Source: Bin127 sp965221625 (GTDB taxonomy: Bacteria > Chloroflexota > Dehalococcoidia > Lucifugimonadales > Lucifugimonadaceae). From it: DNA of 64,000 nt. Position 1 is the stretch's first letter. Every line of letters starts with the position of its first letter. The stretch spans positions 1,426,001-1,490,000 of the forward strand of contig OZ244903.1 of assembly GCA_965221625.1 (NCBI GenBank). The letters are read 5' to 3'. A program made the translations under genes and the position numbers. Positions 8,195 through 17,348 of the stretch are shown here, in pieces. The notes under the pieces were generated by a model. That model ran no database searches. It saw only the letters and a list, made by a program, of their open reading frames with translations, and was not told where the DNA came from.

Positions 8195-9462
8195 GTACGT
8201 CGTTTCTCGACAACTCACTCTTCCGCAACATCTACTGCTATCTCGCAGGCGACAGCGACAGCTGCGTTGCGCGCGGTTACAGTTCAGGTTTACTGCCCGA
8301 CGGTTTGGAATGGCTGGCGTTTGCCATCACAGCTTTCATCATCATCAACGTCGTAATCAACGCCGCATTGGGCGTCGTGGTCGCTTACATCTGGGGTGAA
8401 CGACGGGTCTTGGCTCGCCTTCAAAACCGCAGCGGGCCAAACCGATGGGGTCCGTTCGGTACGTTTACCTCGGTTGCGGACGCCATCAAGACGTTGTTTA
8501 AAGAAGACATTGTTCCTGACGAAGCGGATCGCTGGTTGTTCAACCTTGCACCTGTCTTGATGGTGATTCCCGTGCTGATGGTTCTCTCGTTGATACCTTT
8601 CGGTCTCGGAACTTTCGTTGTTGACATCAACGTCGGGATACTCTTCGTGATCGCGATCACATCAATGTCGGGCATCGCAATCGTGTTGGCGTCATGGGCG
8701 TCGGGCAACCGGATTGCGATATTCGCGGGCATGCGATCTGTTGCGATGCTAATCAGCTACGAAATCCCGATGGCACTGTCGCTCATCGGCGTACTGATGC
8801 TCAGCGGATCCATGTCGTTGGGAGCAATTGTCGCCGCCCAGGATATGCCATTCATCGTCGTGCAACCTCTTGGATTTTTCGTATTTCTGCTAGCGGCGCA
8901 AGCGGAAACCAGTCGGACTCCCTTCGATTTGGTGGAAGCGGAGTCGGAGCTCGCCGCTGGATATCTGAACGATTACAGCAGCATGAAGTTCGGCATCTTC
9001 TTCTTGGCTGAATTCCTCGCTACGATAGTCGCTTCAATGCTGATAGTCACGCTTTTCTTAGGCGGTTGGCGAGGTTGGGAACCGATTCCTTCGCAGTTGT
9101 GGTTCTTCGGCAAAACTGTTTTGGTGCTCCTTTTCATCATTTGGGTGCGGTTCTCGTGGCCACGTTTGCGTGTAGACCAGATTCTCTCTCTCGCTTGGAA
9201 GGGTCTCTTCGAACTGACGCTGATCAACATCTTCGTCACCGCGATCCTCATCGCAATCTGGCCGGATCCGACGATGAATGAGTTGCTGATGATGGCCGCC
9301 ATCAACTGGGTTGTGTTCTTCGTTTCTGTTTGGGCAATCGGCAAGTTGCTGCGGCCCAAGGACTACAGTCAACCGATGCCTCAACCCGAACGTCCGACAT
9401 TCCGAGTCGCTGCGGACGAGTTGCCAGATGAAATGGCATATTCAGGGAGACGGGCGCGATGA
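8191..9462 (+). CDS. nuoH: NADH-quinone oxidoreductase subunit H
   Basis: Membrane subunit forming much of the quinone chamber (ND1 family). It has about eight hydrophobic helices and the family signature ERRVLARLQNRSGPNRWGPFG. The conserved acidic loop EAESELAAGY and the segment AEFLATIVASML are also present. At 423 residues it is longer than common NuoH (about 325-350). The extra part is an N-terminal stretch of about 50 residues with two cysteines before the first helix, plus a polar tail of about 40 residues. Start and stop overlap neighbours by four bases. Confidence 0.93.
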   Translation: MSTSFLDNSLFRNIYCYLAGDSDSCVARGYSSGLLPDGLEWLAFAITAFIIINVVINAALGVVVAYIWGERRVLARLQNRSGPNRWGPFGTFTSVADAIKTLFKEDIVPDEADRWLFNLAPVLMVIPVLMVLSLIPFGLGTFVVDINVGILFVIAITSMSGIAIVLASWASGNRIAIFAGMRSVAMLISYEIPMALSLIGVLMLSGSMSLGAIVAAQDMPFIVVQPLGFFVFLLAAQAETSRTPFDLVEAESELAAGYLNDYSSMKFGIFFLAEFLATIVASMLIVTLFLGGWRGWEPIPSQLWFFGKTVLVLLFIIWVRFSWPRLRVDQILSLAWKGLFELTLINIFVTAILIAIWPDPTMNELLMMAAINWVVFFVSVWAIGKLLRPKDYSQPMPQPERPTFRVAADELPDEMAYSGRRAR

Positions 9463-10127
9463 TGGGTCTCGGCCTGTTGAAGGCGATGAAGATCACGTTG
9501 AAGAACGCGATACGTTCGCCGTTCACGATCCAATACCCGGACCGCAAGGTTGGCATCTTCGGTGCGGCGAAGGCAGAGGGAAGCTCTCCCTTGGGTTTTG
9601 TTGCGTCTAAACCGGTTACTGCCGCCAAGGCGGCGATGAGTCTCTACTCGGTGCCGGTCAAGGTGCCCCAAAACCGACGATTTCGAGGCAATGAATTCAC
9701 CTGGTACGAAGATCGTTGCACGGGTTGCGCGTCCTGCGCCAAATACTGTCCATTGGGCATCATCGAGATTGTCACCAGCCCCGGTGGTTTCGACATTCAG
9801 CAAGGCGAGTCTTACGCCATCGACGTCTTCGATATCGACATCGGACGTTGCATGTTTTGCGGCCTCTGCGTCGAAGCTTGCCCGTATGACGCCTTGCATA
9901 TGGGTAGCCAATTCGATCGGAGCCAATATGAACGCGGTGCGTTGGTCATCACGGTCGATGAGTTGCGTGCAGCGTTGAAGCGTCCGAGCTCTTGGTTCCG
10001 ACCGCAGTTCGAGGAGCGAGATTATGACGCCTTCCGCGATGGCGAGGTTGAGGACCACCATCAGGTAGGCAGGCACGAAAAACCGACGCAGGAAATTTTG
10101 GACGATCGGTGGGTTGACGAGCGATGA
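9459..10127 (+). CDS. nuoI: NADH-quinone oxidoreductase subunit I (2x[4Fe-4S] ferredoxin-like)
   Basis: Carries clusters N6a and N6b that pass electrons to NuoB. Two ferredoxin motifs are visible: C-T-G-C-A-S-C-A-K-Y-C-P and C-M-F-C-G-L-C-V-E-A-C-P. It has an amphipathic N-terminal part and a charged C-terminal tail of about 50 residues beyond the core. In this operon NuoI is the only iron-sulfur subunit besides NuoB, because nuoE, nuoF and nuoG are absent. It is thus the probable electron entry point for a soluble donor. It overlaps nuoH and nuoJ by four bases each. Confidence 0.94.
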   Translation: MMGLGLLKAMKITLKNAIRSPFTIQYPDRKVGIFGAAKAEGSSPLGFVASKPVTAAKAAMSLYSVPVKVPQNRRFRGNEFTWYEDRCTGCASCAKYCPLGIIEIVTSPGGFDIQQGESYAIDVFDIDIGRCMFCGLCVEACPYDALHMGSQFDRSQYERGALVITVDELRAALKRPSSWFRPQFEERDYDAFRDGEVEDHHQVGRHEKPTQEILDDRWVDER

Positions 10128-10762
10128 GCGATCCTATGGAGTCGGACTTCCTCGTACAGGTGGCGTTCTATGTCGCCGCTGCGTTCACTTTAGGCACTGC
10201 GTTGATTGTCGTCGTTGAGAGGGATTTAGTACGCGCCGTGGTGGCACTCGCGATGTCGTTCATCGGTGTCGCCGCAATTTACTTCATACTGAACGCTGAG
10301 TTCATTGGCGTGGTGCAGATACTCGTCTACGTTGGTGCGATTTCGATATTGATCGCGTTCTCGGTCATGTTCATCGGTGACCTCGCGAACGCCGGGACGC
10401 TGTCCCAGAACCGAGTGTTCGCGTTCGGTGCTGGCGTCCTCGTCTTGGCAGCAGTCATCTTTGTCGCATATAACACAGATTGGACAGGCATCGACGAAAT
10501 CACGAACTCCGATGCTATTTCTGGCTTGACTGGTGAGTACCAAAGATCCACCGACGCCAATGGGGACGTGGTGATCGCGGCGACCGTCACCGAATCTGAC
10601 GAAGCTGAAGGTGGTGTGTTCGTCGACAGTTCGTCTCACATCGGTGCCCTCATCATTCGCGAGTTCATACTGCCATTCGAGACGTTGGGGTTGTTGTTGA
10701 TCGCGGCATTGATTGGTGCATTGATGGTGATTCGCAATCGCCGCGAGGACGGTGCTGCGTGA
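10124..10762 (+). CDS. nuoJ: NADH-quinone oxidoreductase subunit J
   Basis: ND6-type membrane subunit, 212 residues, with five predicted helices. The family pattern R-A-V-V-A-L-A-M-S-F in helix 2 and AEFIGVVQILVYVGAISIL in helix 3 (pi-bulge region) is clear. A hydrophilic insert of about 60 residues (roughly positions 115-175, rich in Asp, Ser and Thr) separates helix 4 from the last helix. It contributes to coupling in the membrane arm. It overlaps nuoI (ATGA) and nuoK (GTGA). Confidence 0.92.
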   Translation: MSDPMESDFLVQVAFYVAAAFTLGTALIVVVERDLVRAVVALAMSFIGVAAIYFILNAEFIGVVQILVYVGAISILIAFSVMFIGDLANAGTLSQNRVFAFGAGVLVLAAVIFVAYNTDWTGIDEITNSDAISGLTGEYQRSTDANGDVVIAATVTESDEAEGGVFVDSSSHIGALIIREFILPFETLGLLLIAALIGALMVIRNRREDGAA

Positions 10763-11112
10763 CGCTCGAAGCGGTCCTCGTAGTGTCCGGAGCACTCTTC
10801 GCCATCGGACTTTTTGGAGTCTTGGCGCGTCGTAACATCATCGCCGTCATCATGTCACTCGAGCTGATGTTCAATGGTGTGTTGGTCGCGGCAATCGGTT
10901 TCTCGCGGTTCACAGCACCGGTTGCCTTGATCGGTGTCGAAGGCGAGGTATTGGAGAGTGCCGCGCGCTCTGCGTTGACCGGTCACATGTTCGCGATATT
11001 CGTCATCTCCGTAGCTGCCGCAGAGACGGCATTGGCACTTGCACTTGTCTTCGCCATCTATCGCTCAAGACAGTCGGTTGAGTTGACCGCTGCCTCGCAG
11101 ATGAAACACTGA
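10759..11112 (+). CDS. nuoK: NADH-quinone oxidoreductase subunit K
   Basis: ND4L-type subunit with three membrane helices, 117 residues. The core IGLFGVLARRNIIAVIMSLE followed by MFNGV carries the conserved membrane Glu used in the proton path; a second region, VISVAAAETALALAL, carries the other conserved Glu. The loop between helices 2 and 3 is longer than usual (about 20 extra residues around EGEVLES). GTG start overlapping nuoJ; the stop is two bases before the small following gene. Confidence 0.92.
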   Translation: MTLEAVLVVSGALFAIGLFGVLARRNIIAVIMSLELMFNGVLVAAIGFSRFTAPVALIGVEGEVLESAARSALTGHMFAIFVISVAAAETALALALVFAIYRSRQSVELTAASQMKH

Positions 11113-11114
11113 AA

Positions 11115-11309
11115 ATGTGGGTCGAATACAAAAGAACCGACACCCTCAAGGTGGCGGAGAGTTGGAAAAACCTGCTTGACGGTGAAGGGTTGCCAGCGAA
11201 GATTCTGCCGATCGGCGACATCCTCGATTGGGCAGAGAATGTGCCGTTCATGGTGATGGTTCCCAAAGGCAGGGAACACGTGGCGGACGAGATAATCCGA
11301 AAGATCTGA
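11115..11309 (+). CDS. small soluble protein inserted between nuoK and nuoL (DUF2007-like?)
   Basis: A 64-residue protein beginning two bases after the nuoK stop. The layout, with a first strand, a helix KVAESWKNLLDGEGLPAKIL, a loop, then FMVMVPKGREHVADEIIRKI, resembles short DUF2007-type (putative signal-transducing) domains. That is a pattern impression only. No cysteines, no membrane segment. Placement and tight spacing argue for co-expression with complex I. It could be a regulatory or assembly protein, or an unrelated gene caught in the operon. It is a real gene by position, start and amino-acid composition; the function is unknown. Confidence 0.7.
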   Translation: MWVEYKRTDTLKVAESWKNLLDGEGLPAKILPIGDILDWAENVPFMVMVPKGREHVADEIIRKI

Positions 11310-11319
11310 GCGTCGCTGT

Positions 11320-13347
11320 TTGTTATCCGAACTGACAATCTGGCTGATAATCGCGCTCCCGGCGGCGACATTCGTTTTCAACGGATTGGTGCTCCGTTGG
11401 TTGCCGGTCATCGGGGGGTCGTTCAGTTTAACCGGACCGAAGTGCGATCTCGCGGGTTGGCTTACGGTTTTGGCGGTAGGCGGTTCTTTCGCACTGTCAT
11501 TGATGGCACTCGCGACTGTGATGTCCGAAGGTTCGCAGTCGTTCAATATGCATCAATGGATCGCCATTCCAGGCATCATGATCTCGTTCGGCATTATGCT
11601 GGACCAATTGACCGCGGTGATGTTGGTGGTCGTCAGCGGTGTCAGTTTCCTCGTGCAGCTCTACGCTGTCGGGTACATGGACGGAGACGATGGTTACGCA
11701 CGCTACTTCTCCTACATGGCCCTTTTCACGGCTTCCATGTTGGGTTTGGTCACGGCAGGAAGCATCGTTCAGATTTTCGTGTTCTGGGAACTGGTCGGCA
11801 TATCTTCGTACCTGCTAATCGGTTTCTGGCTCAATCGTCCTTCCGCCGCGGCGGCTGCGAAGAAGGCGTTCCTGATGACGCGCTTCGCCGACTTCGGATT
11901 TCTGCTCGCGATCATCTATCTCTACTCGGTGGATCCGACATATCTCGACGTCGGCACACTTTACCACGCGATCGAAGGAGGGTTGATCGCGACCTCGGTA
12001 CTCACTTGGGTCGCACTCGGGTTCTTCCTCGGAGCCGCGGGCAAATCTGCCCAGTTCCCGTTGCACTCGTGGTTGCCCGATGCGATGGAGGGACCGACCT
12101 CGGTCTCGGCACTCATCCACTCGGCAACGATGGTTACCGCAGGTGTGTTCCTCGTTGCGCGTTTCTTCCCAGTTTTCGAGAACAGCGACGTAATGACGCT
12201 GGTAACGGTAATCGGTGCGATTACGGCGGTTTTTGCTGCTTCGATGGCACTGGTCGCCGACGATATCAAGCGAGTGCTTGCATACTCAACGGTGAGCCAA
12301 CTCGGTTACATGATGTTTGCGCTCGGCATCGGTGCGTACGGTGCGGCGATATTCCACCTTTTCACTCACGCATTCTTCAAAGCTTGCCTCTTCCTCGCTG
12401 CCGGGTCAGTTCACCACGCCGGAGGCACATTCAACATGAACTATCTGGGTGGTCTCTGGCGACATCAGAAGGTCACCTACTTTGCTATGGTCATCGCCAG
12501 TCTGTCCCTCGCCGGAATCGCTCCGCTGTCGGGCTTCTGGTCGAAGGACGAGATATTGGCACACGCTCTGCACCTCGAAAACACGACAGGTTACATAGTT
12601 TTCGGCATGGGTTTGTTGGCTGCATTCATGACGGCGTTCTACATGTTTCGGGCCGTGTTCAAAACTTTCCATGGCGAATTCCGCGGTGGAGGCGATAGGG
12701 AACGCGAGGATCTAGCAACTTCCGGCGAAGAAGTACCCGAAGGATTGGAGCACGTCCATCTCGGTGAATCGCCGTGGACGATGACAGTTCCCATCGGTTT
12801 ACTTGCAGTCTTGGCAATCGGGATTGGATTCATTGCTAACCCGATCGTCGATCTCGGAATTGTGGACAAGCACGCTTTTTCGACCTTAGTAGTCGCGGAA
12901 AACACCGCGGTCTTTCCGGATCATGATGCACAGGTTCAAGCTGGGTCGGAGCCGAAGTTCGATTTGGTTGCTGCCGCCGCATCGAGCGCAGTCGCCGTGT
13001 TGGGCATCGCCGTCGCATTCGCGATGTTCACCTACCGAAACCGCATACCCAATATGCTGTCGTCGTCGACGCGCTACGTTCGAACGCTACTTGTTCGCAA
13101 GTACTACTTCGATGAGTTGTACGAGGACATCATCGTATCGCGTGCCTTCTACCGAAACTTCGCGGAGGCGACGAACAAACTCGACATTGCCGGTCTCGAT
13201 AACATCAACGTCCAACTCTACCGATGGGTTGACCGTTTCGGGCGCGGCCTCGGTCGTCTGCAGGATGGGCAGGCGCAGACTTACGGGCTCGTGTCAGTAA
13301 TCGGTCTGATGGTGGCCATCGGGATCTTTGTCATCGTGGCGCAGTAA
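11320..13347 (+). CDS. nuoL: NADH-quinone oxidoreductase subunit L
   Basis: Largest antiporter-like subunit of the membrane arm (ND5 family), 675 residues with about 16 helices and the long lateral helix region near the C-terminus. Visible landmarks are GYMDGDDGYARYFSYM, FWELVGISSYLLIGFW (conserved Glu), a Lys helix GKSAQFPLHSWLPDAMEGPT, and the HAFFKACLFLAAGSVHH segment. The start is a TTG ten bases after the previous stop; no strong ribosome site is seen. An acidic insert (about positions 455-485) lies between helices near the C-terminal third. Confidence 0.94.
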   Translation: MLSELTIWLIIALPAATFVFNGLVLRWLPVIGGSFSLTGPKCDLAGWLTVLAVGGSFALSLMALATVMSEGSQSFNMHQWIAIPGIMISFGIMLDQLTAVMLVVVSGVSFLVQLYAVGYMDGDDGYARYFSYMALFTASMLGLVTAGSIVQIFVFWELVGISSYLLIGFWLNRPSAAAAAKKAFLMTRFADFGFLLAIIYLYSVDPTYLDVGTLYHAIEGGLIATSVLTWVALGFFLGAAGKSAQFPLHSWLPDAMEGPTSVSALIHSATMVTAGVFLVARFFPVFENSDVMTLVTVIGAITAVFAASMALVADDIKRVLAYSTVSQLGYMMFALGIGAYGAAIFHLFTHAFFKACLFLAAGSVHHAGGTFNMNYLGGLWRHQKVTYFAMVIASLSLAGIAPLSGFWSKDEILAHALHLENTTGYIVFGMGLLAAFMTAFYMFRAVFKTFHGEFRGGGDREREDLATSGEEVPEGLEHVHLGESPWTMTVPIGLLAVLAIGIGFIANPIVDLGIVDKHAFSTLVVAENTAVFPDHDAQVQAGSEPKFDLVAAAASSAVAVLGIAVAFAMFTYRNRIPNMLSSSTRYVRTLLVRKYYFDELYEDIIVSRAFYRNFAEATNKLDIAGLDNINVQLYRWVDRFGRGLGRLQDGQAQTYGLVSVIGLMVAIGIFVIVAQ

Positions 13348-13353
13348 CCGTAG

Positions 13354-14910
13354 ATGAGTGAGTTCAACGGCATACTGACCATCACGGTGTTCCTGCCGGC
13401 GGCTACGGCGTTGCTGATCGCACTCGGTCGCTCAGTCCGGATCGAGGATCATGTCGTCCGTTGGTTAGCGATAGCTGGCGCGTTCTTCACCTTCGTGCTC
13501 TCCGGACTTGTATTCGTTAACTACGACCGCGCGGCCGGCGGAGTCCAGATGATCGATCACATCAACTGGCTGTCAGCCGAAACTTTGAAATCGTCATATC
13601 TCCTCGGCGTCGACGGTTTGAGCGCGCCGTTGGTGTTACTGACAGGTCTGCTCGGATTGGCCGCCGCATTCGCATCTCGCAACATCACAGACCGAGTTTC
13701 GGAATACTTCATTTGGCTGCTACTGCTTGAAGCTGCGGTCATGGGCGTGTTTGTCAGCCTCGATCTGTTGCTATTCTTCGTGTTCTTCGAGTTTGAAGTA
13801 ATCCCGATGTATATGCTCATCGCCATCTGGGGAACCGGGCGACCTCGCTATTCTGCGATGAAGTTCGTGCTATACACCCTCGCCGGCGGGGCGTTCATGT
13901 TCGTCGGCATATTCGCCATCTATCTCACGGGTGCAGTCGACACGTTGACAATGGTCGCCATACCGGAGATCGGTGCCGAAGGAATCCCGGAGAAGATTGC
14001 AGGAGCCAAGCTCATCGCCCCGGCGGTCCTCGTCTTCGCGTTTTTCCTCATTGCGTTCGCGGTCAAGTTGCCGCTTCCGCCGGTCCACAACTGGTTGCCC
14101 GACGCGCACACCGACGCGCCGACTGCGGTGAGCGTAATGCTTGCTGGTGTGCTGCTGAAGATGGCGGGGTATGGTTTAATCCGCATCAATATCGGCTTCT
14201 TCCAAGAGACGAGTGGTTTCACAGTGCATGACGCTGCGGGTCCGCTCTCAGTTCTGGCAGCGGTGGCGGTCGTGTACGGTGCGATAGTCACGATTCGTCA
14301 GACCGACATGAAGCGATTGATCGCCTATTCTTCCGTCAGTCATATGGGATTTGTGATGTTGGGCTGGACGGCGATTGGGGGCAGCACCGCGGCGACTCAG
14401 CTTGGCGGTCTCAACGGAGCCGCGTTGCAGATGTTTACGCACGGCACCATCACCGGTTTGGCCTTCTTGATGGTTGGACTTGCGTACGACCGAATGCACA
14501 CACGTCATATCCCGCACCTCGGGGGTCTTTGGCGAAAGATGCCGGTCATCGGAATCTTTTTCTTCATCGCAGGATTTGCATCGTTAGGCCTACCTGCGCT
14601 ATCCGGTTTCGTCTCGGAGATTATGGTGTTCTTGGGCACGTTCCCGGTCTGGCCTTGGGCAACTGGCGTCGCGGCTTTCGGCGTCGTGTTGGCCGCCGGT
14701 TACATACTCTGGATGATCCAACGGGCGTTTTTCGGACCGCGACCTCCCGAGGGCGGAATCCCAGAGCAGAAGTTCGAGGCATTGACCGACGTTGAGCCGT
14801 TAGATCTCGTGCCAATCTTGGTGTTGACCATTCCGATCTTCGTTATCGGCGTCTGGCCAAAATCGATTGTCGATGTCTTCCAGATTGGCATTGAGGGGAT
14901 ATTGCGCTAG
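13354..14910 (+). CDS. nuoM: NADH-quinone oxidoreductase subunit M
   Basis: ND4-type antiporter-like subunit, 518 residues and about 14 helices. Conserved parts are LLFFVFFEFEVIPMYMLIAIWG (with the essential Glu), AVKLPLPPVHNWLPDAHTDAPT (Lys and His), KRLIAYSSVSHMGFV, and THGTITGLAFLMVG. It starts six bases after nuoL, and its stop shares one base with the nuoN GTG. It forms one of the proton channels of complex I. Confidence 0.95.
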   Translation: MSEFNGILTITVFLPAATALLIALGRSVRIEDHVVRWLAIAGAFFTFVLSGLVFVNYDRAAGGVQMIDHINWLSAETLKSSYLLGVDGLSAPLVLLTGLLGLAAAFASRNITDRVSEYFIWLLLLEAAVMGVFVSLDLLLFFVFFEFEVIPMYMLIAIWGTGRPRYSAMKFVLYTLAGGAFMFVGIFAIYLTGAVDTLTMVAIPEIGAEGIPEKIAGAKLIAPAVLVFAFFLIAFAVKLPLPPVHNWLPDAHTDAPTAVSVMLAGVLLKMAGYGLIRINIGFFQETSGFTVHDAAGPLSVLAAVAVVYGAIVTIRQTDMKRLIAYSSVSHMGFVMLGWTAIGGSTAATQLGGLNGAALQMFTHGTITGLAFLMVGLAYDRMHTRHIPHLGGLWRKMPVIGIFFFIAGFASLGLPALSGFVSEIMVFLGTFPVWPWATGVAAFGVVLAAGYILWMIQRAFFGPRPPEGGIPEQKFEALTDVEPLDLVPILVLTIPIFVIGVWPKSIVDVFQIGIEGILR

Positions 14911-16427
14911 TGGACGCACAGGCATATTGGGCATTGTCTCCCGTCATCGGGATGGCGTTACTTGCGTTGGTCTTGCTAAGCGCGGATGCGATTCTCGACG
15001 AAACGATGTTCGGCGGACGACGGTGGGGCAGCAAACGTGCACTCTCATGGATAGCCGTGATCGGGTTGCTGGCACCTGCTTTCTTGACGCTCAATCTCTG
15101 GTTCGAATGGTTCGGCGACATCGCATCCGGTCCGGTAGTATATGGGACTTTCGTTGCCGATCGGTTTGCGCTGTTCTTCCAGTTCATCATCGTCGGTGCC
15201 ACCGCCGTCGTGTTGCTCGCGTCAGTCCCCTATCTGGGGCAATTCCGAGACTCACTCGGTGAGTTCTACGCATTGCTTCTGACGGCGTCGGCGGGAATGA
15301 TGCTGCTCGTCGGTGCCGACGAGTTAATCACGATCTATGTCGCGCTCGAGACTACGGCACTGCCGGCCATCGCGCTCGCGGCGATGCGACGCGATGGCTT
15401 TGCCGTCGAGGCTGGCGCGAAGTTCTTAATCTTGTCGGCATTATCGACCGCGATTTTGCTCTTCGGACTCGTTTACCTATACGGTTTCACGGGAGCGACG
15501 CGTCTGGATGAAATCGTTGCACGACTTGCCGAACTGCCGATGGAATCAGGAGTTCCGTTCGGATCCCTAGCAGTGATGCTCTCGGTGTTGATGATAATCG
15601 CCGGCTTCGGTTTCAAGATGGCGATTGCCCCTTGGCACATGTGGGTTCCTGACGTCTATCAAGGCGCGCCTTCACCGGTAGCCGCGTTCCTGTCGGTGGC
15701 GTCAAAGGCATCGGCATTTGCCGTGCTGATGCGAATTCTCTACTCTCTCAATGAGTTTGAAGCGGTGACTCAAGATTGGCAGATTCTCTTCGCCGTAATC
15801 GCCGCAGTCAGCATGACATTCGGTAACCTTTTGGCACTATCGCAGAGCAACTTCAAACGTTTGCTCGCCTATTCGACGATTGCGCAAGCCGGCTACATCA
15901 TGGTAGGTTTTGCGGCGGTATCAGTTTCGTCAGTGTCCGGCAGTTCGACTGCGGGCCCCGAGAGCGTGCTCTACTATCTCGTCGGCTACGCTTTCACGAA
16001 TCTTGCGGTTTTTCTAGCGTTTGTGGCGGTTGTGCATCGTACGGGAGATCAATCGATTGAAGGTTTGAGCGGATTGATGAAGCGATCGCCAGTATTGGCG
16101 AGTCTGATGGTGATTGGCCTGCTCTCTTTGCTCGGGATGCCGCCGACTGTCGGGTTCATGGCTAAAGCTGTAGTTTTCAGTACGGCGGTCGATCAAGGGA
16201 TGCTGTGGTTGGCGGTAATCGCCGTCGTCAACACGGTCATCGCTGCGTATTACTACCTGCGGGTTGCCGGAATCATTGTGTTTGGCGAGCCCAAAGAGAC
16301 AGATCGCCTCAAAACAACAGCAGGCGAGTGGACTGCAGTAGGCGTCGGCGTTGTGGGTGCTATTGCGTTGGGAGTAGTCCCATGGCTCGCTTTGAACCTG
16401 GTGGAACAGTCCCTGACAATCTTGTGA
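14910..16427 (+). CDS. nuoN: NADH-quinone oxidoreductase subunit N
   Basis: ND2-type antiporter-like subunit, 505 residues and about 14 helices. Recognisable segments are DELITIYVALETTALPAIALAA (Glu), GFKMAIAPWHMWVPDVYQGAP (Lys/His), SNFKRLLAYSTIAQAGYIMVG, and GLLSLLGMPPTVGFMAK. The start is a GTG sharing the last base of the nuoM stop. It closes the complex I operon; NAD kinase follows 51 bases later on the same strand. Confidence 0.95.
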   Translation: MDAQAYWALSPVIGMALLALVLLSADAILDETMFGGRRWGSKRALSWIAVIGLLAPAFLTLNLWFEWFGDIASGPVVYGTFVADRFALFFQFIIVGATAVVLLASVPYLGQFRDSLGEFYALLLTASAGMMLLVGADELITIYVALETTALPAIALAAMRRDGFAVEAGAKFLILSALSTAILLFGLVYLYGFTGATRLDEIVARLAELPMESGVPFGSLAVMLSVLMIIAGFGFKMAIAPWHMWVPDVYQGAPSPVAAFLSVASKASAFAVLMRILYSLNEFEAVTQDWQILFAVIAAVSMTFGNLLALSQSNFKRLLAYSTIAQAGYIMVGFAAVSVSSVSGSSTAGPESVLYYLVGYAFTNLAVFLAFVAVVHRTGDQSIEGLSGLMKRSPVLASLMVIGLLSLLGMPPTVGFMAKAVVFSTAVDQGMLWLAVIAVVNTVIAAYYYLRVAGIIVFGEPKETDRLKTTAGEWTAVGVGVVGAIALGVVPWLALNLVEQSLTIL

Positions 16428-16478
16428 TCCAGTGTCTTGCCGCAGCGAAGTGACGACGGGACCTGAGGTCGGTGGTTG

Positions 16479-17348
16479 ATGAACGACTTCAACACCATCT
16501 GCCTCGCACGTCACAGTCTGCTGCCAAATGCCGCCGAACTCGCCGCTCGCATCAGTGAGCGGTACGCCGGTCGATGTGAGTGGTGGCACGCTGACGAGTC
16601 GACCCTGGCTGCAGACGACGCATTCGACCGCATGTCAGAGACCGACCTCGTAGTAACGATTGGCGGCGACGGTTCGATACTGCGAGCCGTTCACGCGGCG
16701 TCTCCCCACGACATTCCGGTGCTAGGCATCAACATGGGTCGCGTTGGATTCATGAGCGAGATTGACTCCGACGACGCGCTAGACGACATCAATTGGTACT
16801 TAGAAGGCAACGGAGTCGTTGACGATAGGACAATGTTGGACGCTGCGTTGGCGGGTGAGAATGAGGGCAAGTTGTGGGCATTGAACGATGTCACAGTTCA
16901 CCGCGGGGGAGAGCTCCGCGTCATTGAGGTTACCGCGATTATCGATGGGATTGAACTGTCAACGTATCGCGGCGACGGCGTCATCGTCGCGACTGCGACT
17001 GGTTCGACGGGTTACACGTTGCAGCTTGGCGGTCCGGTGATCGATCCCACTTCTTCGGTGTTTTTGCTGAAACCGATTGCAGCACACATGAGCCAGTTCG
17101 GCGGGGTAATCTTGGATTCGCCGTCTGTGCTGGAGCTCAAACTCGAGACACCAAATCCTGCTACGTTGACGGTCGACGGGTTCATTAGCCACGAAATGGA
17201 TCATCATTCGTTGGTGAAGATTTCTCGAAGCGAACGCAAGGCGAAGTTCCTGAGACGTGGACCTAGGAGTTCGTTTTGGAATGGCTTGTCACATCGGCTT
17301 GGAATGCGTATCGGTGCCGTTCAACGCGATGAAGGACTAAGCGAGTGA
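16479..17348 (+). CDS. nadK: NAD kinase
   Basis: Phosphorylates NAD+ to NADP+, the only route to NADP. The family signature is plain: V-T-I-G-G-D-G-S-I-L-R-A with the catalytic Asp. It is followed by GINMGRVGFMSEI, by ALNDVTVHRG, and by the YRGDGVIVATATGSTGYTLQLGG region, where the ATP/NAD pocket is formed. 289 residues is standard. The ATG at 16479 is preferred over an adjacent TTG at 16476. The last four bases overlap the Nudix gene (GTGA), so both may be made from one message, perhaps continuing from nuo or into sdh. Confidence 0.93.
   Translation: MNDFNTICLARHSLLPNAAELAARISERYAGRCEWWHADESTLAADDAFDRMSETDLVVTIGGDGSILRAVHAASPHDIPVLGINMGRVGFMSEIDSDDALDDINWYLEGNGVVDDRTMLDAALAGENEGKLWALNDVTVHRGGELRVIEVTAIIDGIELSTYRGDGVIVATATGSTGYTLQLGGPVIDPTSSVFLLKPIAAHMSQFGGVILDSPSVLELKLETPNPATLTVDGFISHEMDHHSLVKISRSERKAKFLRRGPRSSFWNGLSHRLGMRIGAVQRDEGLSE

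Noticed and set aside
9381..10076. 231-codon minus-strand frame opposite nuoI
   Set aside because: It lies wholly over a certain ferredoxin-type gene, has Arg/His-rich shadow composition and no family pattern.
16014..16589. 191-codon minus-strand frame over the nuoN end and nadK start
   Set aside because: Antisense to two firm genes, low-complexity polar composition, no ribosome site.
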